Assembly: GCA_020632715.1 (NCBI GenBank)
Contig: JACKFA010000002.1
Span: 293,501-357,500, forward strand
DNA length: 64,000 nucleotides
Direction of reading: 5' to 3'
DNA from: Deltaproteobacteria bacterium
Lineage (GTDB): Bacteria > Myxococcota_A > UBA9042 > PHBI01
The notes below the pieces were generated by a model. That model was not told the DNA's origin. It did not search any database and saw nothing but the letters and a program-made list of their open reading frames with translations. Positions within the stretch are counted from its first letter, which is position 1. The number at the start of each line of letters is the position of its first letter. Position numbers and translations under genes: made by a program. Shown here one piece after another: positions 25,501-33,245 of this stretch.

Positions 25501-26664
25501 TCGAGCAACCGCCCGCCGACGAGCGGGATCGCCGAGTGCGTGAGCTCCGAGTACCTCGGTGACAGTGTGTCTTTTGGCACAGGTCCGCGCGTCCACGGGC
25601 TCGCGCAGGCGCACATCAACGGCGGCTTCGTGGACGAGGCCGCGCGCGAGCTGATCGTCGGGGTCGACTTCTCCTCGTCGGCGCACCCGGCTTCCGGGCT
25701 CGTGATGGCGGTGAACCTCGACAGCGGGGACCGGCGCGTGGTCTCGGGCGGCTACGAGGGGGCGAGCGGCTTCACGACGACCGGCACGGGGCCCGCCTTG
25801 AACAAGGTCATCGACGTGCGCCCGGCCGGCGACGGGACGTGGCTCGCGCTGTCGGTGCCGTCGTCGAGCGTGTCGCTCGAGGTCGTGCGGATCGCGCCCG
25901 CGACGGGGAACAGGACGCTCGTCTGGCGCGCGCAGGACGCGGCCTTCGCGCAGTGCCCGAGCGGCGATCCGCAGCGGCTCGGCGTGCAGGTGAACGACCG
26001 CGGCTTCGCCGTCGACGGCGAGGGGCGCTTCTACCTCGGCTTCGCGAACACGAGCGCGTACGGCGAGGGGCTCGGGATCGTGCGCATCGCGGCGAACGGG
26101 CAGGCGTGCACCGTGATCTCGCGCTCCGGGACGCAGAGCCTCAACGCGAACGCGGGCGAGGACGTCGGCGGGGGCTACGTCTTCGACCGGGGGCGCCTCC
26201 AGGGCTTCCTCTTGCGCGACGGCAAGCTCTGGGTCGTGGCGAACGCGTACCTCTCGGTCGCGACCATCGACCTCGCGACGGGGGCGCGGGCCATCGTGTC
26301 GAGCGCGTCGACGAGCTGGGGCGTGGTCGGCGGCGGACCGACGAACGCGTCGGGCATCGGCCAGCGCTGGCTCGTCTGGGACGCGGCGCGCGCCGTCCTC
26401 TGGGCGTCGGGCAACATCAACCAGCGCGTGCTCACGGCCATCGACGTGGCGACGGGCGATCGCACCGAGGCGTACTGCCTGAGCTCGAACCCGGAGCGCC
26501 CGTGGCGCGACCTCTGCCTCGGGGGCGCGCTCATCGCGGGCTACCAGAACGAGGGCGGCATGTGGCTCGACCCGGCGAACGGCGATCTAGTCATCGCGCA
26601 CGAGAACGAGTCGCTCGTGCGGGTCGACGTGCGCAACGGGAACTCGATGAAGTTCAGCTTCTGA
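22561..26664 (+). CDS. Giant Cys-rich repeat lipoprotein with C-terminal propeller-like domain
   Basis: A 1367-residue surface lipoprotein (signal LAASAVLAAC). Residues about 25-985 consist of short Cys-rich units of two alternating kinds: one reads CYDGDVYAVDSCGARGQRV and its relatives (seven visible), the other CQGGDVWACDNHGAA with CPAGNYCDTATGACAARTC between. In the central part the pair repeats about every 119 residues. From about residue 1000 the Cys density drops and the sequence becomes a beta-propeller-like domain (GLVMAVNLDSGDRRVVSGGY, LATGARAIVSS, IDVATGDRTEAYC, WLDPANGDLVIAHENESLVR). Such proteins are typical of myxobacteria; a ligand or prey-binding role is speculation. Confidence 0.85.
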   Translation: MHAHRLRLVIVAGLAASAVLAACDQQGGGEPCIPGNQYCSDDGLQALECNAAGDAKEVIATCSADLPCQRVSGAVAACGEGSCEPNKRFCQGLQILGCSAAGVPTGVVETCGANEACRIEAGVATCVGYEPCTPGAVRCNATASAVEQCRADGQGFEVQLGCDSGERCVPSGSLAGCEAIVPTCEDDLGCRLGEYCDLATHHCVAQVCTPLARSCSADGDILQCDGHGAGTVLETECTDGQTCTGSGASTACRCITAASQACYDGDVYAVDSCGARGQRVQNCAEPETCSVVGGVADCRLRATCEVDAHCPAGNYCDTATGACAARTCTPSSRECQGGDVWACDNHGAAFALETECVGGQACAVVGGSVSCRCGAGQNACYDGDVYAFDSCGTRLQRVENCTEPEICGVVDGAAACALRTTCSQDAHCPTGNYCDTVAGECKPRVCTPGATSCQGGDVWQCDDHGAAAALLTDCAGGQVCTTSGGPHCACTSSGARGCYDGDVYNLDSCGNRLNRYDACTEPETCVEDGGTATCRLRPTCTSNAECYSSQFCDVASGACRPDVCSFTGAYCNGALVQQCRPDGSGVDTNDTCTGGEVCVTLSTTSAQCRCAPNAYLGCSDTDIWWFDSCGARKTRSEYCTEPEVCQTGGDGQPFCSVPLTCAADTGCASGYFCQDATCTPWLCTPGQRVCDGARVLACNARGSAWEAYDDCVGGEVCDASGGAAVCRCTPNAYLGCWNGNVERFNSCGVPTSVAQSCPSVSPCAERATGPECRSREACDTDEECDAGDFCDNEVCVPQVCAPSERFCSGETIRECDARGSESALVTDCGAGELCGAGDGGPECGCVDDVALACGADGNVHHVDSCGREGAVASVCAAPLVCVPNGIGAICSGAGSCGSSCVCADEGELACAYGDVYAVSSCDEPIALVEQCAGQITCNTFGGGPACRSSVAREDAPYYERSCPLVHQIEHPTTLDADCRCSSNRPPTSGIAECVSSEYLGDSVSFGTGPRVHGLAQAHINGGFVDEAARELIVGVDFSSSAHPASGLVMAVNLDSGDRRVVSGGYEGASGFTTTGTGPALNKVIDVRPAGDGTWLALSVPSSSVSLEVVRIAPATGNRTLVWRAQDAAFAQCPSGDPQRLGVQVNDRGFAVDGEGRFYLGFANTSAYGEGLGIVRIAANGQACTVISRSGTQSLNANAGEDVGGGYVFDRGRLQGFLLRDGKLWVVANAYLSVATIDLATGARAIVSSASTSWGVVGGGPTNASGIGQRWLVWDAARAVLWASGNINQRVLTAIDVATGDRTEAYCLSSNPERPWRDLCLGGALIAGYQNEGGMWLDPANGDLVIAHENESLVRVDVRNGNSMKFSF

Positions 26665-26728
26665 TCCCGGCGCTCGCGGGCGGGGGCGCGTCGCCCGCGC
26701 GGGCGCCGGCGCGCTGCTAGGTCGGCGC

Positions 26729-27427
26729 TCAGCTCGCCTGAATCGGGGCGACCTTGCCGCACGCGCGGTTCGCGGGCACGGCGACGTCGAGCTTCTTCGG
26801 GCGCGGCAGGTTCAGCGCGGCCATGAGCTCGATGAACGCCGCGCGGTCGCGCCCGGCGACACGCGGGTTCACGCGCTTCTCCTCGCCGATGGTCGAGCTC
26901 GTGAAGCCCTTGTAGTCGTGCCCCGGGAGGACGACCGTGTCGTCCGGGAGCGCGAAGAGGACGCCCGTGATGCTGTCCCAGAGCGCGCCGGCGTCGCCGT
27001 TCTGGAAGTCGGCGCGGCCGCAGCCGCGGATGAGCAGCGTGTCGCCGGTGAGGACGTAGCGCCCGACGTGGAAGGACATGCCGTCGTCGGTGTGCCCGGG
27101 GGTGGCGAGGGCCGTGATGGCGACGTCCCCGACGCGCACGACGTCGCCGTCTTTGAGGTGCTGGTCGACGCAGGGGGCGCCGGCGCCGCTCGCGCAGGTC
27201 CGGGCGCCCGTGCGCTCGCGGAGCTGGCCGGCGGCGGTCACGTGGTCCGCGTGGACGTGGGTCTCGAGGACGTAGCGCAGCTCGAGGCCGAGCTCCGCGA
27301 GGAGCTTCAGATCGCGCTCGACGTGCTCGAGGACGGGGTCGACGAGGACGGCCTCGCGGGTCGTCGGATCGGCGATGAGGTAGGTGTAGGTCGAGCTGTC
27401 GCTGTCGAAGAGCTGGCGCAGGATCAT
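26729..27427 (-). CDS. Persulfide dioxygenase-like MBL-fold hydrolase (ETHE1 type)
   Basis: A 232-residue metallo-beta-lactamase-fold enzyme. It has the ETHE1/PDO pattern: MILRQLFDSDSSTYTYLIAD, VLVDPVLEHVERDLKLL, the metal motif THVHADHVTAAGQLR, TPGHTDDGMSFHVG, TGDTLLIRGCGRADFQ and LPGHDYKG. Persulfide dioxygenases oxidise glutathione persulfide to sulfite in the cytoplasm. Neighbours for sulfite or sulphur export and a rhodanese fit this. ATG 27427 is preferred as the family begins MILRQLFD. A sigma-54-like promoter lies about 63-78 bp upstream. Confidence 0.9.
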   Translation of the reverse strand: MILRQLFDSDSSTYTYLIADPTTREAVLVDPVLEHVERDLKLLAELGLELRYVLETHVHADHVTAAGQLRERTGARTCASGAGAPCVDQHLKDGDVVRVGDVAITALATPGHTDDGMSFHVGRYVLTGDTLLIRGCGRADFQNGDAGALWDSITGVLFALPDDTVVLPGHDYKGFTSSTIGEEKRVNPRVAGRDRAAFIELMAALNLPRPKKLDVAVPANRACGKVAPIQAS

Positions 27428-27489
27428 TCGGGTCTCGCTCCGAGGGGGTCGCGGGGCGGCGGTCTGGTGCGCGCCCCGCCGTTTCATTG

Positions 27490-27505
27490 TGCACCGTTGG
27501 TGCCA
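27490..27505 (-). promoter_or_regulatory. Sigma-54 promoter (TGGCACCAACGGTGCA)
   Basis: This reads toward the persulfide dioxygenase gene. It matches TGGCAC-N5-TTGCA except for one base (GTGC), with the obligatory GG-N10-GC spacing. The start would be near 27479, giving a leader of about 52 bases. In other bacteria persulfide dioxygenase operons are activated by the sigma-54-dependent sensor FisR. Confidence 0.7.
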
Positions 27506-27580
27506 AGCCGGAAATGTGCGGTCGAGTCCGCCTGCGACGCGGATCTCCGCGCGTCGGTCCGGCCGCTCGCGCCGTGGCGA

Positions 27581-27640
27581 TGAAACGTCATGAAGCGAAA
27601 CGGGCGGCTCTGTGAAACGGATCCGGCCTGCGTGAAACGG
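27581..27640 (+). promoter_or_regulatory. Repeated GAAACG boxes between divergent promoters
   Basis: TGAAACGT (27581), GCGAAACGGG (about 27595), TGAAACGG (27613) and TGAAACGG (27633) are direct repeats spaced 15-20 bases. The reverse complement, CCGTTTCA, occurs at 27479-27486. They lie about 75-150 bp upstream of each sigma-54-like promoter, the usual place for an enhancer-binding protein. The 27428-27734 gap holds no gene. Confidence 0.55.
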
Positions 27641-27706
27641 CTCCGCGGGCCCTCCGGGCGCCACGAATCCCAAGGAGAACGGCCTCCTGAGCGCCCGGCG
27701 TGCCCA

Positions 27707-27722
27707 TGGCACAGTCCTGGCA
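27707..27722 (+). promoter_or_regulatory. Possible sigma-54 promoter toward the UspA gene (TGGCACAGTCCTGGCA)
   Basis: GG and GC have the right ten-base spacing and the -24 part is perfect, but the -12 part (TGGC for TTGC) is weaker. The inferred start would fall at about 27733, one or two bases before the ATG, so the transcript would be leaderless. That makes the call uncertain. Confidence 0.35.
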
Positions 27723-27734
27723 AACACCTCCGGC

Positions 27735-28247
27735 ATGACCGTGCCGTACCCGTTCCGCAAGATCCTCGTCCCGACCGACTTCTCGACGTGCTCGGACTCC
27801 GCGCTCACGCTCGGCGCCCAGCTCGCGCACGACGTCGGCGCGGAGCTCGTCGCGCTGCACGTGGTCGATCCCGGCCACGTCCCGCTCTCCGCGGTCATCC
27901 ACCCGTCCACGCACCCCGAGGGCGTCGACGTCCGCACCCACACGACCGAGCTCGCGACGCGCGCCATCGAGCGCCGCCTCGAGCGCCTCCCGGTCACGGT
28001 CGTCGCCCGCAGCGGCCACGTCGTGTTCGGGCGCCCCGCGAAGATGATCTGCCAGGCCGTCGCCGACCTGGGCGCCGACCTCGTCGTGATGGGCACCCAC
28101 GGTCGCACCGGCATCGCCCACCTCATCATGGGGAGCGTCGCCGAGAAGGTGCTGCGCGTCGCGAAGGTCCCGGTCCTCACGGTCCGCGAGGCCACCTGCG
28201 TCGACCGCCCGCTCGACCCCGAGCTCTCGTTCGAAGACGAGGGCTGA
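27735..28247 (+). CDS. Universal stress protein (UspA family)
   Basis: A 170-residue cytoplasmic nucleotide-binding protein. The start FRKILVPTDFSTCSDSAL and the ATP-binding loop MGTHGRTGIAHLIMGSVAEK (G-2x-G-9x-GS pattern) place it in the ATP-binding class. It would sense or buffer energy stress. It is the first gene of the plus-strand sulphur cluster, divergent from the dioxygenase gene. The ending (PLDPELSFEDEG) is a short acidic tail beyond the fold. No ribosome site is visible before the ATG. Confidence 0.93.
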   Translation: MTVPYPFRKILVPTDFSTCSDSALTLGAQLAHDVGAELVALHVVDPGHVPLSAVIHPSTHPEGVDVRTHTTELATRAIERRLERLPVTVVARSGHVVFGRPAKMICQAVADLGADLVVMGTHGRTGIAHLIMGSVAEKVLRVAKVPVLTVREATCVDRPLDPELSFEDEG

Positions 28248-28316
28248 GCCCCACCTGACACCGTCCCCGTCGCCGTCCTCCGGCGGCCGAACCCGAATGA
28301 CCCTGGAGTCCAGCCC

Positions 28317-29207
28317 ATGATCGCCCTCGCTCTCTCCTTCGCCGTGCTCATCGGCGTCTCCCTCGGACTCCTCGGGGGCGGCGGCTCGATCCTCACGGTG
28401 CCGATCCTGAAGTACGTCGTCGGGCAGGAGGCCCACGTCGCGGTCGCCTCGTCGCTCTTCGTCGTGGGCGCGACGAGCCTCTTCGCGCTCATCCCGCACG
28501 CGCGCGCCGGCCGCGTGCGCTGGAAGACGGGCTTCGTCTTCGGCGCGGCCTCGATGGTCGGCGCGTACGGCGCCGGGCGCGTCGCGAAGCTCATCGCGCC
28601 GGAGATCCTGCTCGTCCTGTTCGCCATCATGATGGTGGTGACCGCCATCGCGATGCTGCGCGGCAAGAAGCAGATCAAGGAGTCGGAGTCGCACGAGATG
28701 CGCGTGCCGCTCGTGCTCCTCGAGGGGCTCGCGGTCGGCGGCGTCACCGGGCTCGTGGGCGCGGGCGGCGGCTTCCTCGTCGTGCCGGCGCTCGTCATCC
28801 TCGGCGGGCTCCCGATGAGCGTCGCCGTCGGGACGTCGCTCCTCGTGCTGGCGATGAAGTCGTTCGCCGGGTTCGCCGGCCACGTGAGCGCGGTCACCAT
28901 CGACTGGCCGCTCCTCCTCGGCATCACGGGCGCGGCGCTCGTGGGCAGCGTGTTCGGCGCGAAGGCGGCCGGCGTCGTCCCGCAGGAGAAGCTCCGCCGC
29001 GTGTTCGGCTGGTTCGTGGTCGTGATGGGCGTGTTCATGCTCGCGCAGGAGGTGCCGCGCATCTTCGGCGAGCCGTGGCCCATCGAGATCCCGGCGGCCC
29101 TCACGCTCCTCGCGACGGTGGTCGTGGTCGTCCTCGAGAAGCTCCACAATCATCGCGCGGCGGCGGCCACGGGGCTCGGCCAGGGGGTCAGCGGGGTGAC
29201 GCCATGA
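28317..29207 (+). CDS. TauE/SafE-family anion (sulfite/sulfonate) exporter
   Basis: A 296-residue inner-membrane protein with about eight hydrophobic segments. The duplicated family motif is visible: SLGLLGGGGSILTVPILKYV near the start and GGVTGLVGAGGGFLVVPALV in the second half. Members export sulfite, sulfoacetate or related anions. The setting beside a persulfide dioxygenase suggests removal of the sulfite it makes. The stop overlaps the rhodanese start by four bases (ATGA). Confidence 0.92.
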   Translation: MIALALSFAVLIGVSLGLLGGGGSILTVPILKYVVGQEAHVAVASSLFVVGATSLFALIPHARAGRVRWKTGFVFGAASMVGAYGAGRVAKLIAPEILLVLFAIMMVVTAIAMLRGKKQIKESESHEMRVPLVLLEGLAVGGVTGLVGAGGGFLVVPALVILGGLPMSVAVGTSLLVLAMKSFAGFAGHVSAVTIDWPLLLGITGAALVGSVFGAKAAGVVPQEKLRRVFGWFVVVMGVFMLAQEVPRIFGEPWPIEIPAALTLLATVVVVVLEKLHNHRAAAATGLGQGVSGVTP

Positions 29208-29569
29208 GCCCGCGCCGCGGCGTCGGCCGCGCGCTCGTTGCGCTCGCGATCATGACCGGCGCGCCTGGCGCCGGGGCGTTGCAGGCGTGCAACAGCACGA
29301 GCGCCGCCGAGGTGCAGAACGCGCGGCAGGCGGTCGCGAACGGCGCCATCCTGCTCGACGTGCGCACGCGCAACGAGTTCGCGGGTGGGCACATCGAGGG
29401 CGCCGTGAACATCCCGGTCCAGGAGCTCGCGCAGCGCCAGGGTGAGCTGCCCGCGGGGCGCGACGTGGTCGTGTACTGCCGCTCGGGGAACCGCAGCGGG
29501 CAAGCGGCCACGATGCTCCGGAAGAGCGGGCGCAAGGTGATCGACATCGGCCCCATGTCCGCGTGGTGA
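29204..29569 (+). CDS. Exported rhodanese-like sulfurtransferase
   Basis: A 121-residue single-domain rhodanese with an N-terminal signal (ALVALAIMTGAPGAGALQAC) that may be a lipoprotein signal. The domain shows ILLDVRTRNEFAGGHIEGAV and the active-site loop VVYCRSGNRSGQA with catalytic Cys. It would move sulphane sulphur in the periplasm. It is translationally coupled to the TauE gene before it. ATG 29204 is chosen because of that overlap and the signal peptide. Confidence 0.93.
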   Translation: MSPRRGVGRALVALAIMTGAPGAGALQACNSTSAAEVQNARQAVANGAILLDVRTRNEFAGGHIEGAVNIPVQELAQRQGELPAGRDVVVYCRSGNRSGQAATMLRKSGRKVIDIGPMSAW

Positions 29570-29724
29570 CCGACGCGTGACGAGCACGCCGCGCGCCGGG
29601 GGCCTCTGCTCCGGCGCGCGCGGACGGCCCAGCCACCGTCCCGATCGAAGCCAGACGACGACTGTTCCATTCAGCCACGGGTGCGCGCCGCGCCCCGCGA
29701 CAACCTCTCTCGGAATCAGCCGGA

Positions 29725-30159
29725 ATGACGCCAGAATTCACCCCAGTCTCCTCCCTCGTGGGGGGCCTCCTCATCGGCCTCTCCGCGTCCCTCCTCCTCT
29801 TCTCGCACGGCAAGGTCAGCGGCATCAGCGGCATCTACGGCGGCCTCTTGACGCCGCCGACGCCCGACCGCAGCTACCGCGTGTCGTTCCTCGGTGGCCT
29901 CGTGTCGGCCGGGATCGTGCTCTATCTGCTGCGGCCGGACCTGTTCCCGGCGGCCGACGTGACGGCCCCCGCCGGCCTCACGGCGCTCGCCGGGATCCTC
30001 GTCGGCTACGGCACGCGCCTCGGCAACGGCTGCACGAGCGGCCACGGCGTGTGCGGGCTCGCGCGCTTCTCGCGGCGGTCCCTGGTGGCGACGGTGTCGT
30101 TCATCGCCGCGGGCGCAGCGACGGTGCTCATCGTGCGGACGCTCGGAGGGGTGGGATGA
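29725..30159 (+). CDS. YeeE/YedE-family sulphur transporter half, N-terminal type
   Basis: A 144-residue inner-membrane protein with four hydrophobic segments. It carries SHGKVSGISGIYGGLL and the Cys-containing pore motif LGNGCTSGHGVCGLARFS, typical of YeeE/TsuA-like transporters that pass thiosulfate or related sulphur anions. It is half the length of single-chain YeeE; the partner half is the next gene, which overlaps by four bases. The pair together gives a full transporter. Confidence 0.92.
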   Translation: MTPEFTPVSSLVGGLLIGLSASLLLFSHGKVSGISGIYGGLLTPPTPDRSYRVSFLGGLVSAGIVLYLLRPDLFPAADVTAPAGLTALAGILVGYGTRLGNGCTSGHGVCGLARFSRRSLVATVSFIAAGAATVLIVRTLGGVG

Positions 30160-30614
30160 AGGGCAACGTCCTCGCGTGGCTCGCCGGCGCCCTCTTCGGG
30201 GTCGGGCTCGTGGTGTCGGGCATGACGGACCCGGCCAAGGTACAGGGATTCCTCGACTTCTTCGGCGCGTGGGACCCGAGCCTCGCGTTCGTGATGGGCG
30301 GGGCGGTGACGCTGCACCTGGTGCTCCTGCGGCTCGTGACGCGGCGTGCGGCGCCGCTCTTCGACACGCGCTTCCACCTGCCGACGCGGACCGACGTGAA
30401 CCAGAAGCTCGTGGTCGGCGCGGTCGTGTTCGGGGTCGGTTGGGGGCTCGCCGGCTACTGTCCGGGGCCGGGGCTCGTGAGCCTCGGGACGGGGGGCGCG
30501 ACGGCGATGATCTTCGTGGGCGCGATGACGATTGGGATGGTGTTGCAGCACCAGGTCGCGCACATGCACACGGAGCCGGGCGGCGGGCTGACGACGGTGG
30601 TCGGCAAGTCGTAG
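30156..30614 (+). CDS. YeeE/YedE-family sulphur transporter half (DUF6691 type)
   Basis: A 152-residue inner-membrane protein, the second half of the split transporter. Features are GALFGVGLVVSGMTDPAKVQ at the start and GVGWGLAGYCPGPGLVSLG with the conserved Cys, then a last hydrophobic segment (MIFVGAMTIGMVLQHQ). The ATGA overlap couples it to the preceding half. It closes the sulphur cluster. No clear terminator follows. Confidence 0.92.
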   Translation: MKGNVLAWLAGALFGVGLVVSGMTDPAKVQGFLDFFGAWDPSLAFVMGGAVTLHLVLLRLVTRRAAPLFDTRFHLPTRTDVNQKLVVGAVVFGVGWGLAGYCPGPGLVSLGTGGATAMIFVGAMTIGMVLQHQVAHMHTEPGGGLTTVVGKS

Positions 30615-30769
30615 AGCGCGACGGTGCGTCAATTTGCCGCGCCACATCGCGGAGCCGCGGCGTCGGCGCGCCATCACCCGATAACCCGCGCCGTTACGGA
30701 GTGAGACTTTGATTGGGCGGTCGCCGTGAGGAATGCAGGGGTGTCACTCTTCTCCTACGGAGGTGGATC

Positions 30770-31528
30770 ATGAGGTCTCGCTGCAGCACATGTCTCGGCG
30801 CGTTGGCGATCATTCTCCTCGGTGGCGCGTGCGCGAACGCAGCGTCCCCTGGTGGGCAGGGAGGCCCGGGCGACGTCGGCGGCGACGCGCTCGCGGCCGA
30901 CGTGACGGCCGAGGGCGCGGACACGGTCGCGGTCGCGGCGGCCACGTCGGCGCAGGAGAAGGACCTGCTCAGGCTCCGGGAGGAGGAGAAGCTCGCGCGC
31001 GACGTCTACCTCTCGCTCCGCGACCGGTGGGGCACGAGCGTGCCGGTGTTCGACAACATCAGCGGGTCCGAGCAGACCCACATGGACCGGGTGGCGACGC
31101 ACCTGACGGCGCTCGGGATCCCGGACCCGGTGACGGACCCGGCGGTGGGCGCGTTCACGGACCCGGAGCTGAAGGCGCTCTACACGCAGCTCGTGGCGAG
31201 CGGGCAGCCGTCGCTGGTGGCGGCGCTGACGGTCGGCGCGACGATCGAGGATCTCGACATCCACGACATCGAGGCGATGCGGGCGAACACGACGGACCCG
31301 GCGATCCTCGCGACGTACGCGGCGCTCGAGTGCGGCTCGCGGAACCACATGCGGGCGTTCTACGGCTTCCTGACGGCGAACGGCGGGAGCTACAGGGCGC
31401 AGTTCATCACGCAGGCCGAGCTCGACGCGATCATCGCGGGCGCGCACGAGCAGTGCGGGATGGGCACGGGGCCGGGGCGGCGCGGCATGGGGCCGGGTCG
31501 CGGTGGCCGCGGCGGTGGCTGGCGGTGA
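30770..31528 (+). CDS. DUF2202 ferritin-like domain lipoprotein
   Basis: A 252-residue exported protein, probably a lipoprotein (LGALAIILLGGACANAA). The domain has the DUF2202 pattern of metal-binding helices: LREEEKLARDVYLSLRDRW, ISGSEQTHMDRVATHL, TIEDLDIHDIEAMR and CGSRNHMRAFYGFL. It ends in a Gly/Arg/Met-rich tail (GRRGMGPGRGGRGGGWR) not part of the domain. ATG 30770 has a strong GGAGGTGG site. The metal and reaction are unknown for the family. It converges with the lipoprotein gene at 31547, with 18 bp between stops. Confidence 0.9.
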   Translation: MRSRCSTCLGALAIILLGGACANAASPGGQGGPGDVGGDALAADVTAEGADTVAVAAATSAQEKDLLRLREEEKLARDVYLSLRDRWGTSVPVFDNISGSEQTHMDRVATHLTALGIPDPVTDPAVGAFTDPELKALYTQLVASGQPSLVAALTVGATIEDLDIHDIEAMRANTTDPAILATYAALECGSRNHMRAFYGFLTANGGSYRAQFITQAELDAIIAGAHEQCGMGTGPGRRGMGPGRGGRGGGWR

Positions 31529-31546
31529 GCCGGCGGCTGTCGTTCT

Positions 31547-33106
31547 TCAAGGCGTGACGGCCGCCGGGTCGATGGCCCGGACGGCCGCGCGCAGGCGCGC
31601 CCAGTCGATGGGCGCGTCGCCGTCGAGGCCGAGGCCCGGGGAGTCGACGCCGACGGGCGCGGGCCCGAGCGGCGGGATCCGCGGGTAGAGGCGCTTCACG
31701 GTGACGAGGACCGAGGCGAGCGTGGCCTCCTGGAGCGGCGTCAGGGCGTCGACGGCGGCGGCGGCGGGGTCGGCGACGACCCAGATCGTGACGGCGGTGT
31801 CGCGCGTGGTCCCGGCGGGGGGGCCGGCGGACTCGACGGGGAGGATATTCGAGATGGCGCCGCGGCCGTCGATGATGACGTGCGGCGGGCCTGGGAGCGT
31901 GTCGACGTCGGCGGCACCGACGCGCCGAACCCGGAGCGCGTCGACGCAGAGGAGGGAGCGCTCGACGAAGCTCGTCGGCGGCAGGTCGGCGCCCGCCGGG
32001 CACCAGTACGGGCGAACTGCGCCTTCGACCTTCAGCGTGTCGTAGCGCACGTCCACCATCGGGACCTCGGACGCGCCGCTCGGCGCCCCGATCAGCTCGA
32101 TCGCCCCGGGTACGGAGAAGATGGTGGGACCGACGCCCGCGTCGGCGAGGTCCCATATTGCGTCGTCACCCGCGGCAAAGTAGCGGCATCGGTGGCGGCC
32201 CTGGGTCCGCGCGCACGACCAGCCGGGCGAGACGACGAAGCTTCCGGGGAGTGTCTCGGGGGCACCGAGGCCGAGCTCGCCGAAGCGCCACGGAAAGACG
32301 GTCGCGGCGTCGGCGCCGGTCGCTCGGACGGTGACGCGCTCTTCGCGCGTCGGGCAGCCGTCGAGGGGCACGCCAGCGCGCTTCGCGGCGTCGCAGAAGC
32401 GCAGGACGTCGAAGAGCGCTGGCTCGTCGTCGCGCGTCGCGGCGACCGCGAGGCCGCGGGAGAGCTCCGCTGGCTCCGCTGACGCGAAGCGCGCGGGGAT
32501 GGCGGGGTAGGCGCGGCGCGCCGCAGAGAAGAGGGTGGCGAGCGCGGCGTAGGCGGCGTCCGTCGGCGGGACGGGGTGGCCGGCGTCGTCGCCGCTCAGC
32601 ATCACGACGAGCAGCGTGTGCCAGCGGCCGGTGACGGCCTCGGCGCCGGTGAGGTCACCGTTCCCGACGAGGTGGATCGCGCCGTCGGGCGCGATGACGG
32701 CGTGCTCGTACTGGGGAAGCGGGGTCGGCCAGTCCTGCCGCCCCTGGATGGCGGCGGCGACGGACGGATAGGGCACCAGGAGCACCGACACGCGGTCGAC
32801 GCAGGCCGCCGCGCGGTCGCGGAGCGAGGTCGGCGGACGAGACGCGGCCGCGGGGCACCAGAAGGGCCGCGCGCCGACGGACTTCGCGAAGGGGGCGTCG
32901 TCGTCGAGCGCGGCGCTCTCCACGACGTGCGCGCCGAGGGCGACGCGAAGGTCGGGAGCTGCCGTAGGCTCGGTGGTCGGCGCCACCGGCGTGGTCGCGC
33001 ACGCCACGAGGCCGACGAGCGCGGGGAAGACGGCAGCAGCCGCGCGCTTCAATCGAACCACCCGCGCGGCGAGCGCCGCGTCGCGGTGCTGAACGTAGGT
33101 CCCCAT
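31547..33106 (-). CDS. Lipoprotein, duplicate of 33246-34769, fused to a relic N-terminus
   Basis: A 519-residue protein of unknown function, homologous along its length to the next gene. Both carry two repeats of a PFWCPxG/A...P motif with a following CVD, and the last 95 residues are nearly identical (DTAVTIWVVADP, VKRLYPRIPPLGPAPV, GLGLDGDAPIDWARLRAAVR). The first 13 residues (MGTYVQHRDAALA) instead match the start of the 34754-35617 gene, as if a copy of that gene had been deleted down to its first codons and joined in frame. A GTG at 33061 (MVRLKRAAAAVFPALVGLVA then Cys) is the start expected from the paralogue and gives a clean lipoprotein signal. Confidence 0.75.
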   Translation of the reverse strand: MGTYVQHRDAALAARVVRLKRAAAAVFPALVGLVACATTPVAPTTEPTAAPDLRVALGAHVVESAALDDDAPFAKSVGARPFWCPAAASRPPTSLRDRAAACVDRVSVLLVPYPSVAAAIQGRQDWPTPLPQYEHAVIAPDGAIHLVGNGDLTGAEAVTGRWHTLLVVMLSGDDAGHPVPPTDAAYAALATLFSAARRAYPAIPARFASAEPAELSRGLAVAATRDDEPALFDVLRFCDAAKRAGVPLDGCPTREERVTVRATGADAATVFPWRFGELGLGAPETLPGSFVVSPGWSCARTQGRHRCRYFAAGDDAIWDLADAGVGPTIFSVPGAIELIGAPSGASEVPMVDVRYDTLKVEGAVRPYWCPAGADLPPTSFVERSLLCVDALRVRRVGAADVDTLPGPPHVIIDGRGAISNILPVESAGPPAGTTRDTAVTIWVVADPAAAAVDALTPLQEATLASVLVTVKRLYPRIPPLGPAPVGVDSPGLGLDGDAPIDWARLRAAVRAIDPAAVTP

Positions 33107-33224
33107 GAGCTCCGTCTCCCCCGGCCCGCGCGAGAGCGGGCCTCGAATTGCCGCGGCCGTGGTGTGATGGCGTGCGGCCGCAGGTTGCTATGGTCTCCGG
33201 ATCGGTGGACTCGAGCGGAAGCGA
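33070..33224. repeat. Duplicated promoter/leader segment, copy 1
   Basis: About 155 bp here match 35581-35737 closely (GAACGTAGGTCCCCATGAGC, CTCCGTCTCCCCCGGCCCGC, TTGCTATGGTCTCCGGAT against TTGCTACGGTCTCCGGAT). Both copies lie at the 5' end of a minus-strand gene beginning MGTYVQ. The duplication therefore includes the promoter and the first codons. Confidence 0.75.
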
Positions 33225-33245
33225 CGCGCGCCGGCTGGCGGTGAG

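Noticed and set aside
22312..25686. Open frame of 1124 codons antisense to the Cys-repeat gene
   Set aside because: The repetition in it comes from the plus-strand repeats; the sequence is Ala/Arg-rich with no signal or domain.
26665..26728. GC-rich hairpin as terminator between the Cys-repeat gene and the dioxygenase gene
   Set aside because: Pairing is possible, but there is no T run, and such stems are common by chance at this GC content.
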